This document shows, in pieces, positions 25,451 to 35,065 of a stretch of 41,253 nt of DNA. Made by a program: the position numbers and the translations under genes. Within the stretch, counting starts at the first letter, position 1. Every line of letters begins with the position of its first letter. The stretch is from NCBI GenBank assembly GCA_034717495.1, contig JAYELL010000046.1, positions 1-41,253 on the forward strand. Direction: 5' to 3'. The notes beneath the pieces were generated by a model. It was given only the letters and a program-made list of their open reading frames with translations, had not been told where the DNA came from and did no database searches. The DNA is from Chloroflexota bacterium. GTDB lineage: Bacteria > Chloroflexota > Anaerolineae > JAAEKA01.

Positions 25451-26794
25451 TCACCAATTGGCAATTGACAATGGATCACCATCCTCCGGCAACCGGACCA
25501 ATACCTGCTGGACCGCCAGTCCCATTACTGATTCCACCTCGAACGTCACGCCGTCCTGCACGACGATATCACCTGCTTCTGCCACCCGACCCAACAGGGA
25601 CATGACCAGCCCGCCGACGGTGTCGGCACCGGGATGGGCAACATTTAGCCCCGCAAGCTGGTTCAATTCGTCGACAAGAAGATCCCCGCGTGCCCGCAAC
25701 AGGCCTGGCTCGACCTGCTCCAGCGGCGCTATTTCCAGGTCGAATTCATCCAATATCTCGCCAACCACCTCTTCGATCACATCTTCCAGGGTTACCAGGC
25801 CGGCGGTGCCACCATATTCGTCCACGACGATGGCAAGCTGGTTGCGTTCCCGACGAAAGCGGGCCAGCATGTCGTCCAGCGGCAAGGACTCTGGCACATA
25901 GATCACCGGTCGAAGCAGCTGGAGCAGGTCGAACTCCTCTCCCTCAACATGATTCACTTCCCGACGGGCCAGGGTTTTGATATGCACAATGCCAATGACA
26001 TCGTCGAGATCCTGTTCGTAGACGGGGAAGCGAGAGTGGCGCGCCTCACAGACGAAACGCATTACCCCAGCTTCACTGTCTGATGCAGGGATACCCATAA
26101 TATGGTTGCGAGGGGTCATTACCTGCCCGACGGTCCGCTCCCGCAGGTCGAATATGTTCTCGATAAAGAGCAAATCGTCGGCATCCATCAGTCCGCCTTC
26201 TGCGCTCTCCTCGGCGATGAATTCCAATTCTTCGGCAGACAAAAGGCGGGCATCTTCACTGGCTGGGGGGATGCCCATCAGGCGCACAATAGCATTGCCG
26301 ATGGCATTGAGGAAGGAAACGAGTGGCGAGAAGATGCGGCGAATGAACCGCATCGGCCCATTCAGACGCAGAACGGTTGCTTCAGCGTATTGAATTGCCA
26401 GCGATTTGGGCACCATCTCACCCAGGACAACATGCAGGTATGTCATGAGGCCAATGGCAACTATGCTGGCTATGGTGTGAGCCAGTGGCTCTGCCAGATT
26501 TTCAAACCGGCTGAGAGGTTCCAGCAGCCACCCGGCCAGCACATGCTCACCATACATGCCCAACCCGAGGCTGGCAATCGTGATTCCGATCTGGGCCGTC
26601 GCCAGGTAGCGGTTTTGTTCGTCAGGATCGATCAGAATCCTCAGTACGTCACGGGCGGCCTTGGATCCCTTCTCAGCCGCCTGGGCGATGCGGGTACGGG
26701 GTACGGCAATAATGGCAAATTCAGCCGCAACGAAGAAGGCATTTAACAGTATCAGAAAGGCGATGACAAGGATCGGAATCAGGTATTCTGTCAT
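25451..26794 (-). CDS. CNNM/CorC-HlyC-type membrane protein, copy B
   Basis: 447 residues. DUF21/CNNM transmembrane domain (~1-195; [64 protein letters not shown]). A CBS pair follows (~215-340; [59 protein letters not shown] in part), then the CorC_HlyC C-terminal domain. Family members are linked to Mg/Co homeostasis, not to hemolysis. Its start overlaps the stop of copy A by 4 bases, so the two are translated together and may form a heterodimer. Confidence 0.9.
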   Translation of the reverse strand: [447 protein letters not shown]

Positions 26795-28143
26795 GCGGCG
26801 GCCTCCCGCAATCGCTCAACCTGATCGGGCGTTGCCGGCATACTGACGGCCGCCACCGCCTTGCCCTCCACCCGTTCCACCCGCAGGGGCAGATCACCGA
26901 ACTGCACCCTGTCGCCTACCTCGGGAACATGCCCCAGCTCGCGTAAAACCAGGCCGCCAATGGTATCGGCCTGTTGGCTGGGCAGGCCAAGATCGAGAAT
27001 GGCGTTCAGCTCATCTACCTGCCAATCCCAGCGAATCATTACCCTATTGCCGGGTAATCCCCTGAAAAGTGGTACCTCCTGATCGAACTCGTCCTGCACC
27101 TCACCAAATATCTCCTCGATGAGGTCTTCCAACGTCACGAGTCCCGCCGTGCCGCCATACTCATCCAATACGACGGCGACATGGTAGCGACGCTGCTTCA
27201 ACATAGCGAAGGCATCGTCTGCCGGCATGGTTTCAGGTACAAACACAGGGGAGCTCATGACCTGGCTGACATCGCCGTGGCCCTCATGTTGTCGCAGGCA
27301 GAGCAGATCCTTCAAGTGAACAATTCCCACGATGTCGTCAATGGAGTCGCTGAAAAGGGGCAGGCGGGAAAAGGGAGAATTGGCAAGGTGCTCAAACATC
27401 TCCTCGCAAGGTGTATCGACAGGTGTGGCCAGCACCCGGGTCCGGGGAACCATGACCTGTCGCACCGTTGAGCGGCGCATCCAGAGGGTATTCTCGATCA
27501 AACGCCGCTCCTGGCTGTCGAGCAGTCCCCCCCGGCTGCTTTCTTCGACCAGCATGGCGATCTCTTCCAGCGAATGGATATGGGCGTGTTCGCTGATCGG
27601 GTCAACGCCCATGAGTCGCAGGATCAGTTGACCACTACCGTTGAAAAGCCAGATCAACGGTCGAAATATCACCATGGACCAGCGCATGGGCACCGCAGTC
27701 AGCATGGCCAGTCGCTCGGGGTACTGAACACCGATGTTTTTGGGCACCAGCTCGCCGACAATCACCTGGACGCCGGTCAAGACAAGAAGCACTACGGTGG
27801 CGGACATGGAAAGCGCCGCGGCTGGCGCCAGGCCACCCAAACGCACTAACCAGGGGGCTACGGTCTGGCTGAGGCTCGACTGTGCATAAAAACCCAACAT
27901 CAGGCTGGAAGCGGTGATGCCCAACTGGCAGGCAGCAATATAGGTATCCAACGCCCGTGGGTCCTCGACGATTGGCAGCACCATGTTTGCCAATCGATTG
28001 CCCTCCTCCGCCAGTTGGGCCAGTCGTGAACGTCTGGCACTGAGCGTGGCAAACTCAGCCGCTACATAAAATGCATTGACCAGAAGCAATAATGTGATTA
28101 TGAGGAATACGACGATCACGTCGAGCTCCACTCGGAGAGGCAT
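26791..28143 (-). CDS. CNNM/CorC-HlyC-type membrane protein, copy A
   Basis: 450 residues, first gene of the pair. Same layout: N-terminal helices with [52 protein letters not shown]; CBS pair with [15 protein letters not shown] and [42 protein letters not shown]; CorC_HlyC end. The start is uncertain: ATG 28143 lacks a good RBS, and an in-frame GTG a few codons later is possible. A promoter lies at 28268-28296. Likely a divalent-cation transporter or its regulator. Confidence 0.9.
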   Translation of the reverse strand: [450 protein letters not shown]

Positions 28144-28267
28144 TCATGGTAGTGGAATTGGCGCTTCAACTCAACCACCCTTGCACGCTGGGACGGCGTT
28201 TGCGGCCAATCACCCCTGATCTGCCGGGATATGGGGTGGTGCAAGCAACATGCAATTCATCTGGCCT

Positions 28268-28296
28268 AGTATAAGCTGGATAGGCACAGGCTGCAA
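28268..28296 (-). promoter_or_regulatory. Promoter of the CNNM/CorC pair
   Basis: On the minus strand TTGCAG (28296-28291), 17-base spacer, TATACT (28273-28268). It diverges from the exporter promoter at 28332. Confidence 0.5.
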
Positions 28297-28331
28297 GTTA
28301 CTTGCTCGATTGGATATTTTCGAAAATGGGG

Positions 28332-28360
28332 TTGACCTGCGTCCATTAGTGTGATAGAAT
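28332..28360 (+). promoter_or_regulatory. Promoter of the leader/ABC exporter operon
   Basis: TTGACC (28332-28337), 17-base spacer, TAGAAT (28355-28360). Predicted start near 28367, only ~30 bases before the leader ORF. Confidence 0.65.
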
Positions 28361-28396
28361 TTAGCTTCATCTGACTGAATGAAAGGAGGCACACCT

Positions 28397-28489
28397 GTGA
28401 CACATATTCGCCGTTTCCAGCCGGCTTGGACAATCGAACCTGGCGCCGGTTCCCTCGCGCGTCACTGGCGTGAGCCTTCGCAATGCTAG
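28397..28489 (+). CDS. 30-residue leader peptide (attenuation)
   Basis: GTG start with a near-perfect AAAGGAGG seven bases upstream; an in-frame ATG at 28379 would contain that RBS and is less likely. The product starts MTHIRRFQPAWTIEP and ends GSLARHWREPSQC, stop TAG at 28487-28489. No other gene function is seen. The first of several competing hairpins starts at the base right after the stop, and an intrinsic terminator follows 33 bases on. This is the layout of ribosome-mediated attenuators in front of antibiotic-response genes, such as the bmrB leader ahead of BmrCD in Bacillus. The trigger is inferred to be a ribosome-stalling antibiotic or charged-tRNA shortage (two Trp, five Arg codons). 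Confidence 0.7.
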   Translation: MTHIRRFQPAWTIEPGAGSLARHWREPSQC

Positions 28490-28561
28490 ACTCCTCCGAC
28501 AGGAGTTTCGTCGGAATTCCGACGGCGATGGCTGCACCTCCAGCCCATCGCCGTTTTTTTT
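28490..28561 (+). terminator. Transcription attenuator with competing hairpins
   Basis: A: ACTCCT (28490-28495) / AGGAGT (28501-28506). B: TCCGAC (28495-28500) / GTCGGA (28510-28515), exclusive with A. C: CGTCGG (28509-28514) / CCGACG (28519-28524), exclusive with B. D: ACGGCGATGG (28522-28531) / CCATCGCCGT (28545-28554) followed by eight T, the intrinsic terminator. C takes the first three bases of D. A ribosome held at the leader stop would cover A/B, freeing C to weaken D and allow read-through into the exporter genes. Confidence 0.72.
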
Positions 28562-28620
28562 ATGAAAGGCTGGCGTGGCCAGATTTCACGACCGGGCCTG
28601 AAAATTTCCCGGCTATTTGG

Positions 28621-28658
28621 CACTGGCAGCAGTCGTCGAACGCTGTCAGCTGCCAGTG
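28621..28658 (+). other. Hairpin between attenuator and exporter start
   Basis: A perfect 10-bp stem CACTGGCAGC (28621-28630) / GCTGCCAGTG (28649-28658), 25 bases before the RBS of the exporter gene. It has no T-run. Possible mRNA processing or protection element. Confidence 0.4.
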
Positions 28659-28699
28659 ATCTCTCACCACAGCCCGAGGCAGGAAAGGAGGTCAAACTG

Positions 28700-30508
28700 A
28701 TGGACCGACTCGGTATCTACCGGCGTCTCCTCAGCTACCTGAAACCCTATTGGCCTCAGGTGATCCTGGCATACACCTCCATGTTGTTTGCCACACTGTT
28801 GAATTTGATCATTCCGCTGGTGATCAAAGCCGCTATCGACCAAGGATTGGCGGCCGGCAACGCGCGGGCGCTCTTTACTGCGGCAGCCGTCATCCTGGTG
28901 ATCGCCGTTGTACGAGCTCTGGCCGCTTATGGGCAGGTCTATTACGGCGAATGGTTAACCTACCGCGTGGCCTACGATCTGCGAAATCAGTTCTATGACG
29001 CTGTGCAGCATTTGCCCTTTGCCTTTCACGACAAGGCCCACACCGGCGATCTGATGAGCCGTGCTACCGGCGACATTTCGGAAACTGAGCGCTTCACTGG
29101 CCGGGGCATGATGGAACTCACGGGCACGGTGCTGCTTCTGGCTGGCGTTGTCATTGCCATGTTGATCGAGGCGCCGCGCCTGGCGCTGCTGGCATTGATC
29201 CCTTTCCCGATTTTGATCGTTTCAACCATCCGTTTCGGCGCGGTAGTTCGGCCCATGTTCAAGGAAATCCAGAAGCAGCTTGGTGTGCTGTCGACCGCCA
29301 TGCAGGAAAGCATGACAGGCATTCGCGTCGTCAAGGCATTCGCGCAGGAACCCTATGAGTTCGAGAAATTCGGCCAGGAAAACGAAAGCTGGTTCCAGAA
29401 ACGCTATAGCGTCATCAAGGTCTGGGCCAACAACTGGCCCTTCTTCACCTTCTTGATCGCCCTGAGCATCATCATTCTGCTCTGGTTCGGCGGGCCGCTG
29501 GCCCTGAACGGCACGATAACCGTCGGAACCCTCTTTGCCATGATTTCCTACGCGTTGATGCTTAACGGGCCTGCCCAGCGTCTGGGTTTTCTGACCAATC
29601 TGGCGGCGACTGCCGGTGCAGCCGCCAGCCGTGTATTCGAAATCATGGACACGACCAGCGAGATCGCGGAGAAACCGGAGGCCGTGCCCCTTACTCATGG
29701 CCAGGGCGAAGTAGCTTTCCATAATGTCAGCTTCGGATACGACGCCGAACGTCAGGTCTTGAGCGAGATCGGGTTCACAGCCAGACCAGATCAGGTTGTT
29801 GCCCTGATGGGACCCACCGGTTCAGGTAAGTCCACGATCATCAATCTGATCCCCCGGTTCTATGATCCTACCGGCGGAGAGATTCGGATAGACGGCACCG
29901 ATATCCGGGATGTCACGCTGGATAGTTTACGCCATCACATTGGCATTGTGCTGCAAGAGCCATTCCTTTTCGGCGCGACCATCGCCGAGAACATCGCCTA
30001 CGGCAAGCCCGACGCCGATGATGCGGCAATTGAAGCCGCCGCGCGAGCTGCCCGGGCCCATGACTTCATCACTGGCTTTCCAGATGGCTATCAGACCCGA
30101 ATCGGAGAGCGAGGCGTTACCCTCAGCGGTGGGCAGAAACAGCGAATCGCCATTGCCCGGGCCCTGCTCTACGATCCACGCATCCTGATTTTGGATGACT
30201 CAACCAGCAGCGTGGACACCGAAACCGAGCACCTGATCCAGCAGGCCCTGCAGGAATTGATGAAGGGGCGAACCACGTTCGTTATTGCCCAGCGGCTCTT
30301 GACGCTCAAGAATGCGGACCAGATCCTGGTGCTCGATGATGGCAGGATCATTCAACGAGGCACCCACGAGCAACTGCTTTCCGAGGAGGGTCTCTACCGG
30401 GAAATCTACGACCTGCAGTTGCGGGACCAGGAGGAATTCCTCGATTTGCAGGATCGCATTGGGGTCAGCACGGACCAATCCGGTCGCCCGGCTGCCGTAG
30501 CTGGCTAG
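28700..30508 (+). CDS. Heterodimeric ABC exporter subunit with degenerate ATP site
   Basis: 602 residues from ATG 28700, preceded by AAAGGAGG (28684-28691); the longer upstream frame overlaps the terminator and is not used. TMD with six helices (~1-310), then NBD: Walker A GPTGSGKST (~375), Q-loop GIVLQEPFLF, signature LSGGQKQR, Walker B ILILDDSTSSVD, switch FVIAQRL. The catalytic Glu is Asp and the switch His is Gln, the known signs of a non-hydrolysing site (as in TAP1 and LmrC). It supplies the canonical signature to its partner at 30612. Exports drugs or lipids; controlled by the upstream leader/attenuator. Confidence 0.92.
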   Translation: MDRLGIYRRLLSYLKPYWPQVILAYTSMLFATLLNLIIPLVIKAAIDQGLAAGNARALFTAAAVILVIAVVRALAAYGQVYYGEWLTYRVAYDLRNQFYDAVQHLPFAFHDKAHTGDLMSRATGDISETERFTGRGMMELTGTVLLLAGVVIAMLIEAPRLALLALIPFPILIVSTIRFGAVVRPMFKEIQKQLGVLSTAMQESMTGIRVVKAFAQEPYEFEKFGQENESWFQKRYSVIKVWANNWPFFTFLIALSIIILLWFGGPLALNGTITVGTLFAMISYALMLNGPAQRLGFLTNLAATAGAAASRVFEIMDTTSEIAEKPEAVPLTHGQGEVAFHNVSFGYDAERQVLSEIGFTARPDQVVALMGPTGSGKSTIINLIPRFYDPTGGEIRIDGTDIRDVTLDSLRHHIGIVLQEPFLFGATIAENIAYGKPDADDAAIEAAARAARAHDFITGFPDGYQTRIGERGVTLSGGQKQRIAIARALLYDPRILILDDSTSSVDTETEHLIQQALQELMKGRTTFVIAQRLLTLKNADQILVLDDGRIIQRGTHEQLLSEEGLYREIYDLQLRDQEEFLDLQDRIGVSTDQSGRPAAVAG

Positions 30509-30611
30509 AAGCCACGACCTCATTCCACAGCCTGAGCTCGATAACTCACAGGTGTTGAGCTAGCGCATTTGCAGATAAATCAGGACAACGGTTGAGGCAG
30601 GAGGCACCACA

Positions 30612-32531
30612 ATGACTGAAAACAACGGCCAAACAACCAGCGGCAATGGTCGCCACAAGCTGAGCCTTCGCGAGATGCTGGGCATGCCCGTTCAAACCCA
30701 GGACTCGGACCATCTTCGGCGGGAGGCAAAGGTCGAGGACCTGTTGCCCGACGAGAAGGATTACCAGCTGGGCAAGGCTTACGATGGCAGGCTGGTCCGG
30801 CGGTTGGCGGCATACAACCAGCCTTATCTGGGGAAGCTCATTGTGGCGATCTTCTTCATGATCATCAATGCTCTGATGACCGTTGCCCAACCCTGGATCA
30901 TCGGCCAGGCCATTGACAAGGGAATCGTCGCGGGTGATATGGCGCAACTGCGCTTCTGGACAGTGGTCTTCGCAGCTGTGGCACTGGCCGTTTGGCTGAG
31001 TAACCGCTACCGCATCGGCCTGATGGCCTACGTTGGCACCCGAGTGGTCGCCGACGCGCGTCGCGATCTCTTTCGCCACCTGCACAGCCTTTCACTTACC
31101 TTCCACAACAACTACAGTGTGGGCCGACTGATGAGCCGGCTGGTTAGCGATGTGGGGGTTCTGCAGGAGTTCATCACCTGGTCCATCACCGGTCTGGCTC
31201 GCTCTCTCTTCATGCTCACAGGCATCATCATCGCAATGCTGATGCTCAATTGGCAGCTCACCCTGGTCACCTTTGCCGTGCTGCCACTGATGGTCATCCT
31301 GACAAATTATTGGCGGGCGCGCGTGCGCGATATCTACCGGGCATCCCGTATGCGCCTTTCCCTGATCAATGGCTATCTGAACGAGTCGATCACGGGCATT
31401 CGCGTCACCCAGAGCTTTTCCAGGGAAGAGATCAACGCCCGCCATTTCGACGATTTCAATCGCTCCTACTTCGATGCCAACGTGCGAGCCGGACAGTTAA
31501 CCGCGGTCTTCTTTCCGGGTGTGGATTTCATTGGCTCGTTAGCGACGGCTTTGGTAGTTGCCGTCGGCGGTTGGTTGGTATTGGGCGACGCATTGACTGC
31601 CGGTACGCTGGTGGCCTTCGTATTGTACGTCGAGCGTTTCTTTGATCCCATCCGTGACCTGGCACGGCAATACAATGTGTTCCAGTCGGCAATGGCGGCC
31701 TCGGAGAGAATCTTCAACCTGCTGGACACTGAGCCCGATCTGATCGACGCCAGAGATGCCGTTGATTTGCCAGAGATCGAAGGGGAGGTGGCCTTCGAAA
31801 ATGTTTCGTTCAGTTACAAGGATGATGAGCCGGTCCTGCGTGATATCACCCTGCGCGCCGCTCCGGGCCAGCGTATCGCCCTGGTCGGTGAGACCGGTGC
31901 AGGAAAGAGTACCATGATCCGGCTGCTGGCCCGTTTCTTTGATGCCAGCGAGGGCGCTGTCAAGGTAGACGGATACGACGTGAGAGCGGTTTCCCAGGCA
32001 AGCCTGCGCTCGCAGTTGGGTATTGTCCTGCAGGACACCTTCCTCTTCGGCGGCACTATCGCCGACAATATCCGTTACGGCCATCTTCAGGCAACGGATG
32101 AGGAGCTAAAGGCTGCAGCAAAGGCTGTGGGTGCCCACCAATTCATCAGCCAGCTACCCAATGGTTATGACACCGAGGTGGGTGAGGATGGGGTCAATCT
32201 CAGTGTCGGCCAAAGGCAGTTGGTTTCTTTCGCCCGCGCCTTGCTGTCCGACCCCCGCATCCTGATCCTGGACGAGGCAACCAGCAGCGTGGATACCACC
32301 ACCGAAAAACTGATCGAACAGGGACTCGACCGGCTGATGCAAGGCCGCAGCAGTTTCGTCGTCGCCCACCGCCTGTCCACCGTCATCAACGCCGATCAAA
32401 TCGTCGTGTTGGACCAGGGCCAGATCGTCGAGCAGGGGACCCACGAGCAACTACTGGCAAAGCAGGGCCGCTACTTCAATCTCTACACCATGCAGTGGGC
32501 GCAGGCGGAGACCGGCCTGAACATGAACTGA
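30612..32531 (+). CDS. Heterodimeric ABC exporter subunit with catalytic ATP site
   Basis: 639 residues; ATG with AGGAGG upstream, 103 bases after the first subunit. An ~75-residue cytoplasmic N-terminal extension (Asp/Glu/Lys rich) precedes six helices. NBD: Walker A GETGAGKST, Q-loop GIVLQDTFLF, signature LSVGQRQL (variant), Walker B ILILDEATSSVD with catalytic Glu, switch FVVAHRL with His. Thus it has the working Walker B and switch His but a degenerate signature, exactly complementary to the first subunit. This is the BmrD/LmrD/TM288-type partner. No terminator was recognised directly after it; repeat array 3 follows. Confidence 0.92.
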   Translation: MTENNGQTTSGNGRHKLSLREMLGMPVQTQDSDHLRREAKVEDLLPDEKDYQLGKAYDGRLVRRLAAYNQPYLGKLIVAIFFMIINALMTVAQPWIIGQAIDKGIVAGDMAQLRFWTVVFAAVALAVWLSNRYRIGLMAYVGTRVVADARRDLFRHLHSLSLTFHNNYSVGRLMSRLVSDVGVLQEFITWSITGLARSLFMLTGIIIAMLMLNWQLTLVTFAVLPLMVILTNYWRARVRDIYRASRMRLSLINGYLNESITGIRVTQSFSREEINARHFDDFNRSYFDANVRAGQLTAVFFPGVDFIGSLATALVVAVGGWLVLGDALTAGTLVAFVLYVERFFDPIRDLARQYNVFQSAMAASERIFNLLDTEPDLIDARDAVDLPEIEGEVAFENVSFSYKDDEPVLRDITLRAAPGQRIALVGETGAGKSTMIRLLARFFDASEGAVKVDGYDVRAVSQASLRSQLGIVLQDTFLFGGTIADNIRYGHLQATDEELKAAAKAVGAHQFISQLPNGYDTEVGEDGVNLSVGQRQLVSFARALLSDPRILILDEATSSVDTTTEKLIEQGLDRLMQGRSSFVVAHRLSTVINADQIVVLDQGQIVEQGTHEQLLAKQGRYFNLYTMQWAQAETGLNMN

Positions 32532-32639
32532 ACGGTGTACCGGAGTTCCAAAGTCTCAGGGGCGTCATGTCATGATGTCAAAATGCCATCATTCCAGAAT
32601 GTCACGAAGTCCCGGAGCGAAGCGGAGTGGAGAATATCA

Positions 32640-32808
32640 TTACACTATCACCGTGTCCCCGCGTCCCCGTGTCGCCCTATCGTCTCGTCGGCTGAAGCCT
32701 CGACTCCTACCCATCCGACCGCTGACCACTGACCGCCGATCGCCGTGCCCCCCATCGCCGTGTCGCCCTATCGTCTCTCCGTCGACCGAGGACCGCCGTG
32801 TCCCTCCG
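32640..32808. repeat. CT-rich intergenic repeat array 3
   Basis: Shorter, degenerate member of the family: CCGTGTCCCCGCGTCCCCG, TCGCCCTATCGTCTC (twice) and CGACCGAGGACCGCCGTGTC-like phrases. It ends against the stop codon of aspS (32809), as array 1 ends against the regulator stop. No gene. Confidence 0.7.
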
Positions 32809-34116
<1,308 letters not shown>

Positions 34117-34194
34117 CGGTCACTCCTTCCAAGGTGCGTGTCGCGACCATGAAAACTCGTTGGTTCCTTTACTTTGCCTGGTTTCGCCAGAGTC

Positions 34195-34555
34195 AAAAAA
34201 CCCTCATCCTTTGGAGGACGAGGGTTTGAAAACCATCGTGGTGCCACCACCATTCACCCGTAAAAACGGGCACTCAGCCGGCTCGGTGCACAGACATCGT
34301 TGATTGGAACAAAGCCGTTGCGCTGTAACGGGCGCAACCCGGTAACGGCTAGTGTCGGAGTGCGGAGGGTCAGAGTCTCAGAGTCTCGGAGAGTCAGAGT
34401 CCCGGATTTCCATCCTTCCGATTTCGCCGCACGGCTCAGGGGTGTCGTCTCGAGGGGTCGGTGGCGACGCTTGCAGCCTGGACGTCGCTCTCTGTCCACC
34501 GGTGGGCCTTCTCGATAGGTCCCCATCACAGCCTTTGGGGTTCTCTTCGATTGGA
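34195..34555 (-). promoter_or_regulatory. T-box riboswitch of aspS (candidate Asp specifier GAC)
   Basis: On the minus strand the T-box sequence GGTGGCACCACG (34248-34237) is followed by an intrinsic terminator, AACCCTCGTCC...GGATGAGGGTT then a T-run (34227-34195). The distal stem I carries AGAGAGCGACG...CAGGCTGCAAG...CGTCGC. TCGAG/CTCGA and GGGG/CCCC stems bracket a loop GACGACA (34449-34443) in the position of the specifier; GAC at 34446-34444 codes Asp. The TGGC bulge fits the discriminator G of tRNA-Asp. Uncharged tRNA-Asp would stabilise the antiterminator and raise AspRS synthesis. Confidence 0.85.
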
Positions 34556-34560
34556 GTGGG

Positions 34561-34589
34561 ATTTTAGCACAGGAAACAGACCCTGTCAA
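34561..34589 (-). promoter_or_regulatory. Promoter of the T-box/aspS transcript
   Basis: On the minus strand TTGACA (34589-34584), 17-base spacer, TAAAAT (34566-34561), a few bases before the first leader stem. Confidence 0.8.
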
Positions 34590-34619
34590 CCAACCTTGGA
34601 GTTTCTTGGCACTCCTCAA

Positions 34620-35000
34620 TATGGGCGATATGGGCATTGAAAAGAAAACAAACATGACCGCAGATCGATCCAAAAAAAGATCAGCGACCTCTGCGCCGGA
34701 GGTCTGCGGAAATCAGCGGTGAAAAGAACAAAACATAAACGCAGACCTGTCCTGAGCGTAGCCGAAGGGTGGATGCAGATCAATCCAAGAAAGATCAGAG
34801 AAGATCAGCGAGAATCTGCGCCGGAGGTCTGCGTAAATCAGCGTTCCTCTGGCTTGTTCAGGTCAGGAGAATTACCAGGCAATTTCGGTTGAACGGCACC
34901 ATGGATTCCCGCCTGCGCGGGAATGACGGAGCGGGTAATCATGGCGGTCTGGACAGAGACCATTGCCCCGGGCTATAATGAGCCGGAGAAACATGAACGA
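34620..35000. repeat. Gene-free region with fossil intergenic repeats
   Basis: No gene is supported. A ~60-base unit (AAGATCAGCGA..., TCTGCGCCGGAGGTCTGCG..AAATCAGCG) occurs twice (~34675-34722 and ~34790-34842). CCTGTCCTGAGCGTAGCCGA (34748-34767) is a dispersed element whose degraded reverse form is also at ~17360. ATTCCCGC/GCGGGAAT (34905-34924) is a short palindrome followed by GACGG, echoed near 9369-9392. Confidence 0.6.
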
Positions 35001-35002
35001 CC

Positions 35003-35035
35003 AACTTCCTGGAAGCTGCGAGCTTCCAGGAAGTT
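35003..35035. repeat. Perfect 15-bp-stem palindrome
   Basis: AACTTCCTGGAAGCT (35003-35017), loop GCG, AGCTTCCAGGAAGTT (35021-35035). It sits 30 bases before the lipoprotein start at 35066. Each arm itself contains the small palindrome CTTCCTGGAAG. No T-run. It may be a mobile palindromic repeat or affect the downstream mRNA. Confidence 0.7.
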
Positions 35036-35065
35036 CAGAAACGACACCGCGCAATAAAGGTTGTT

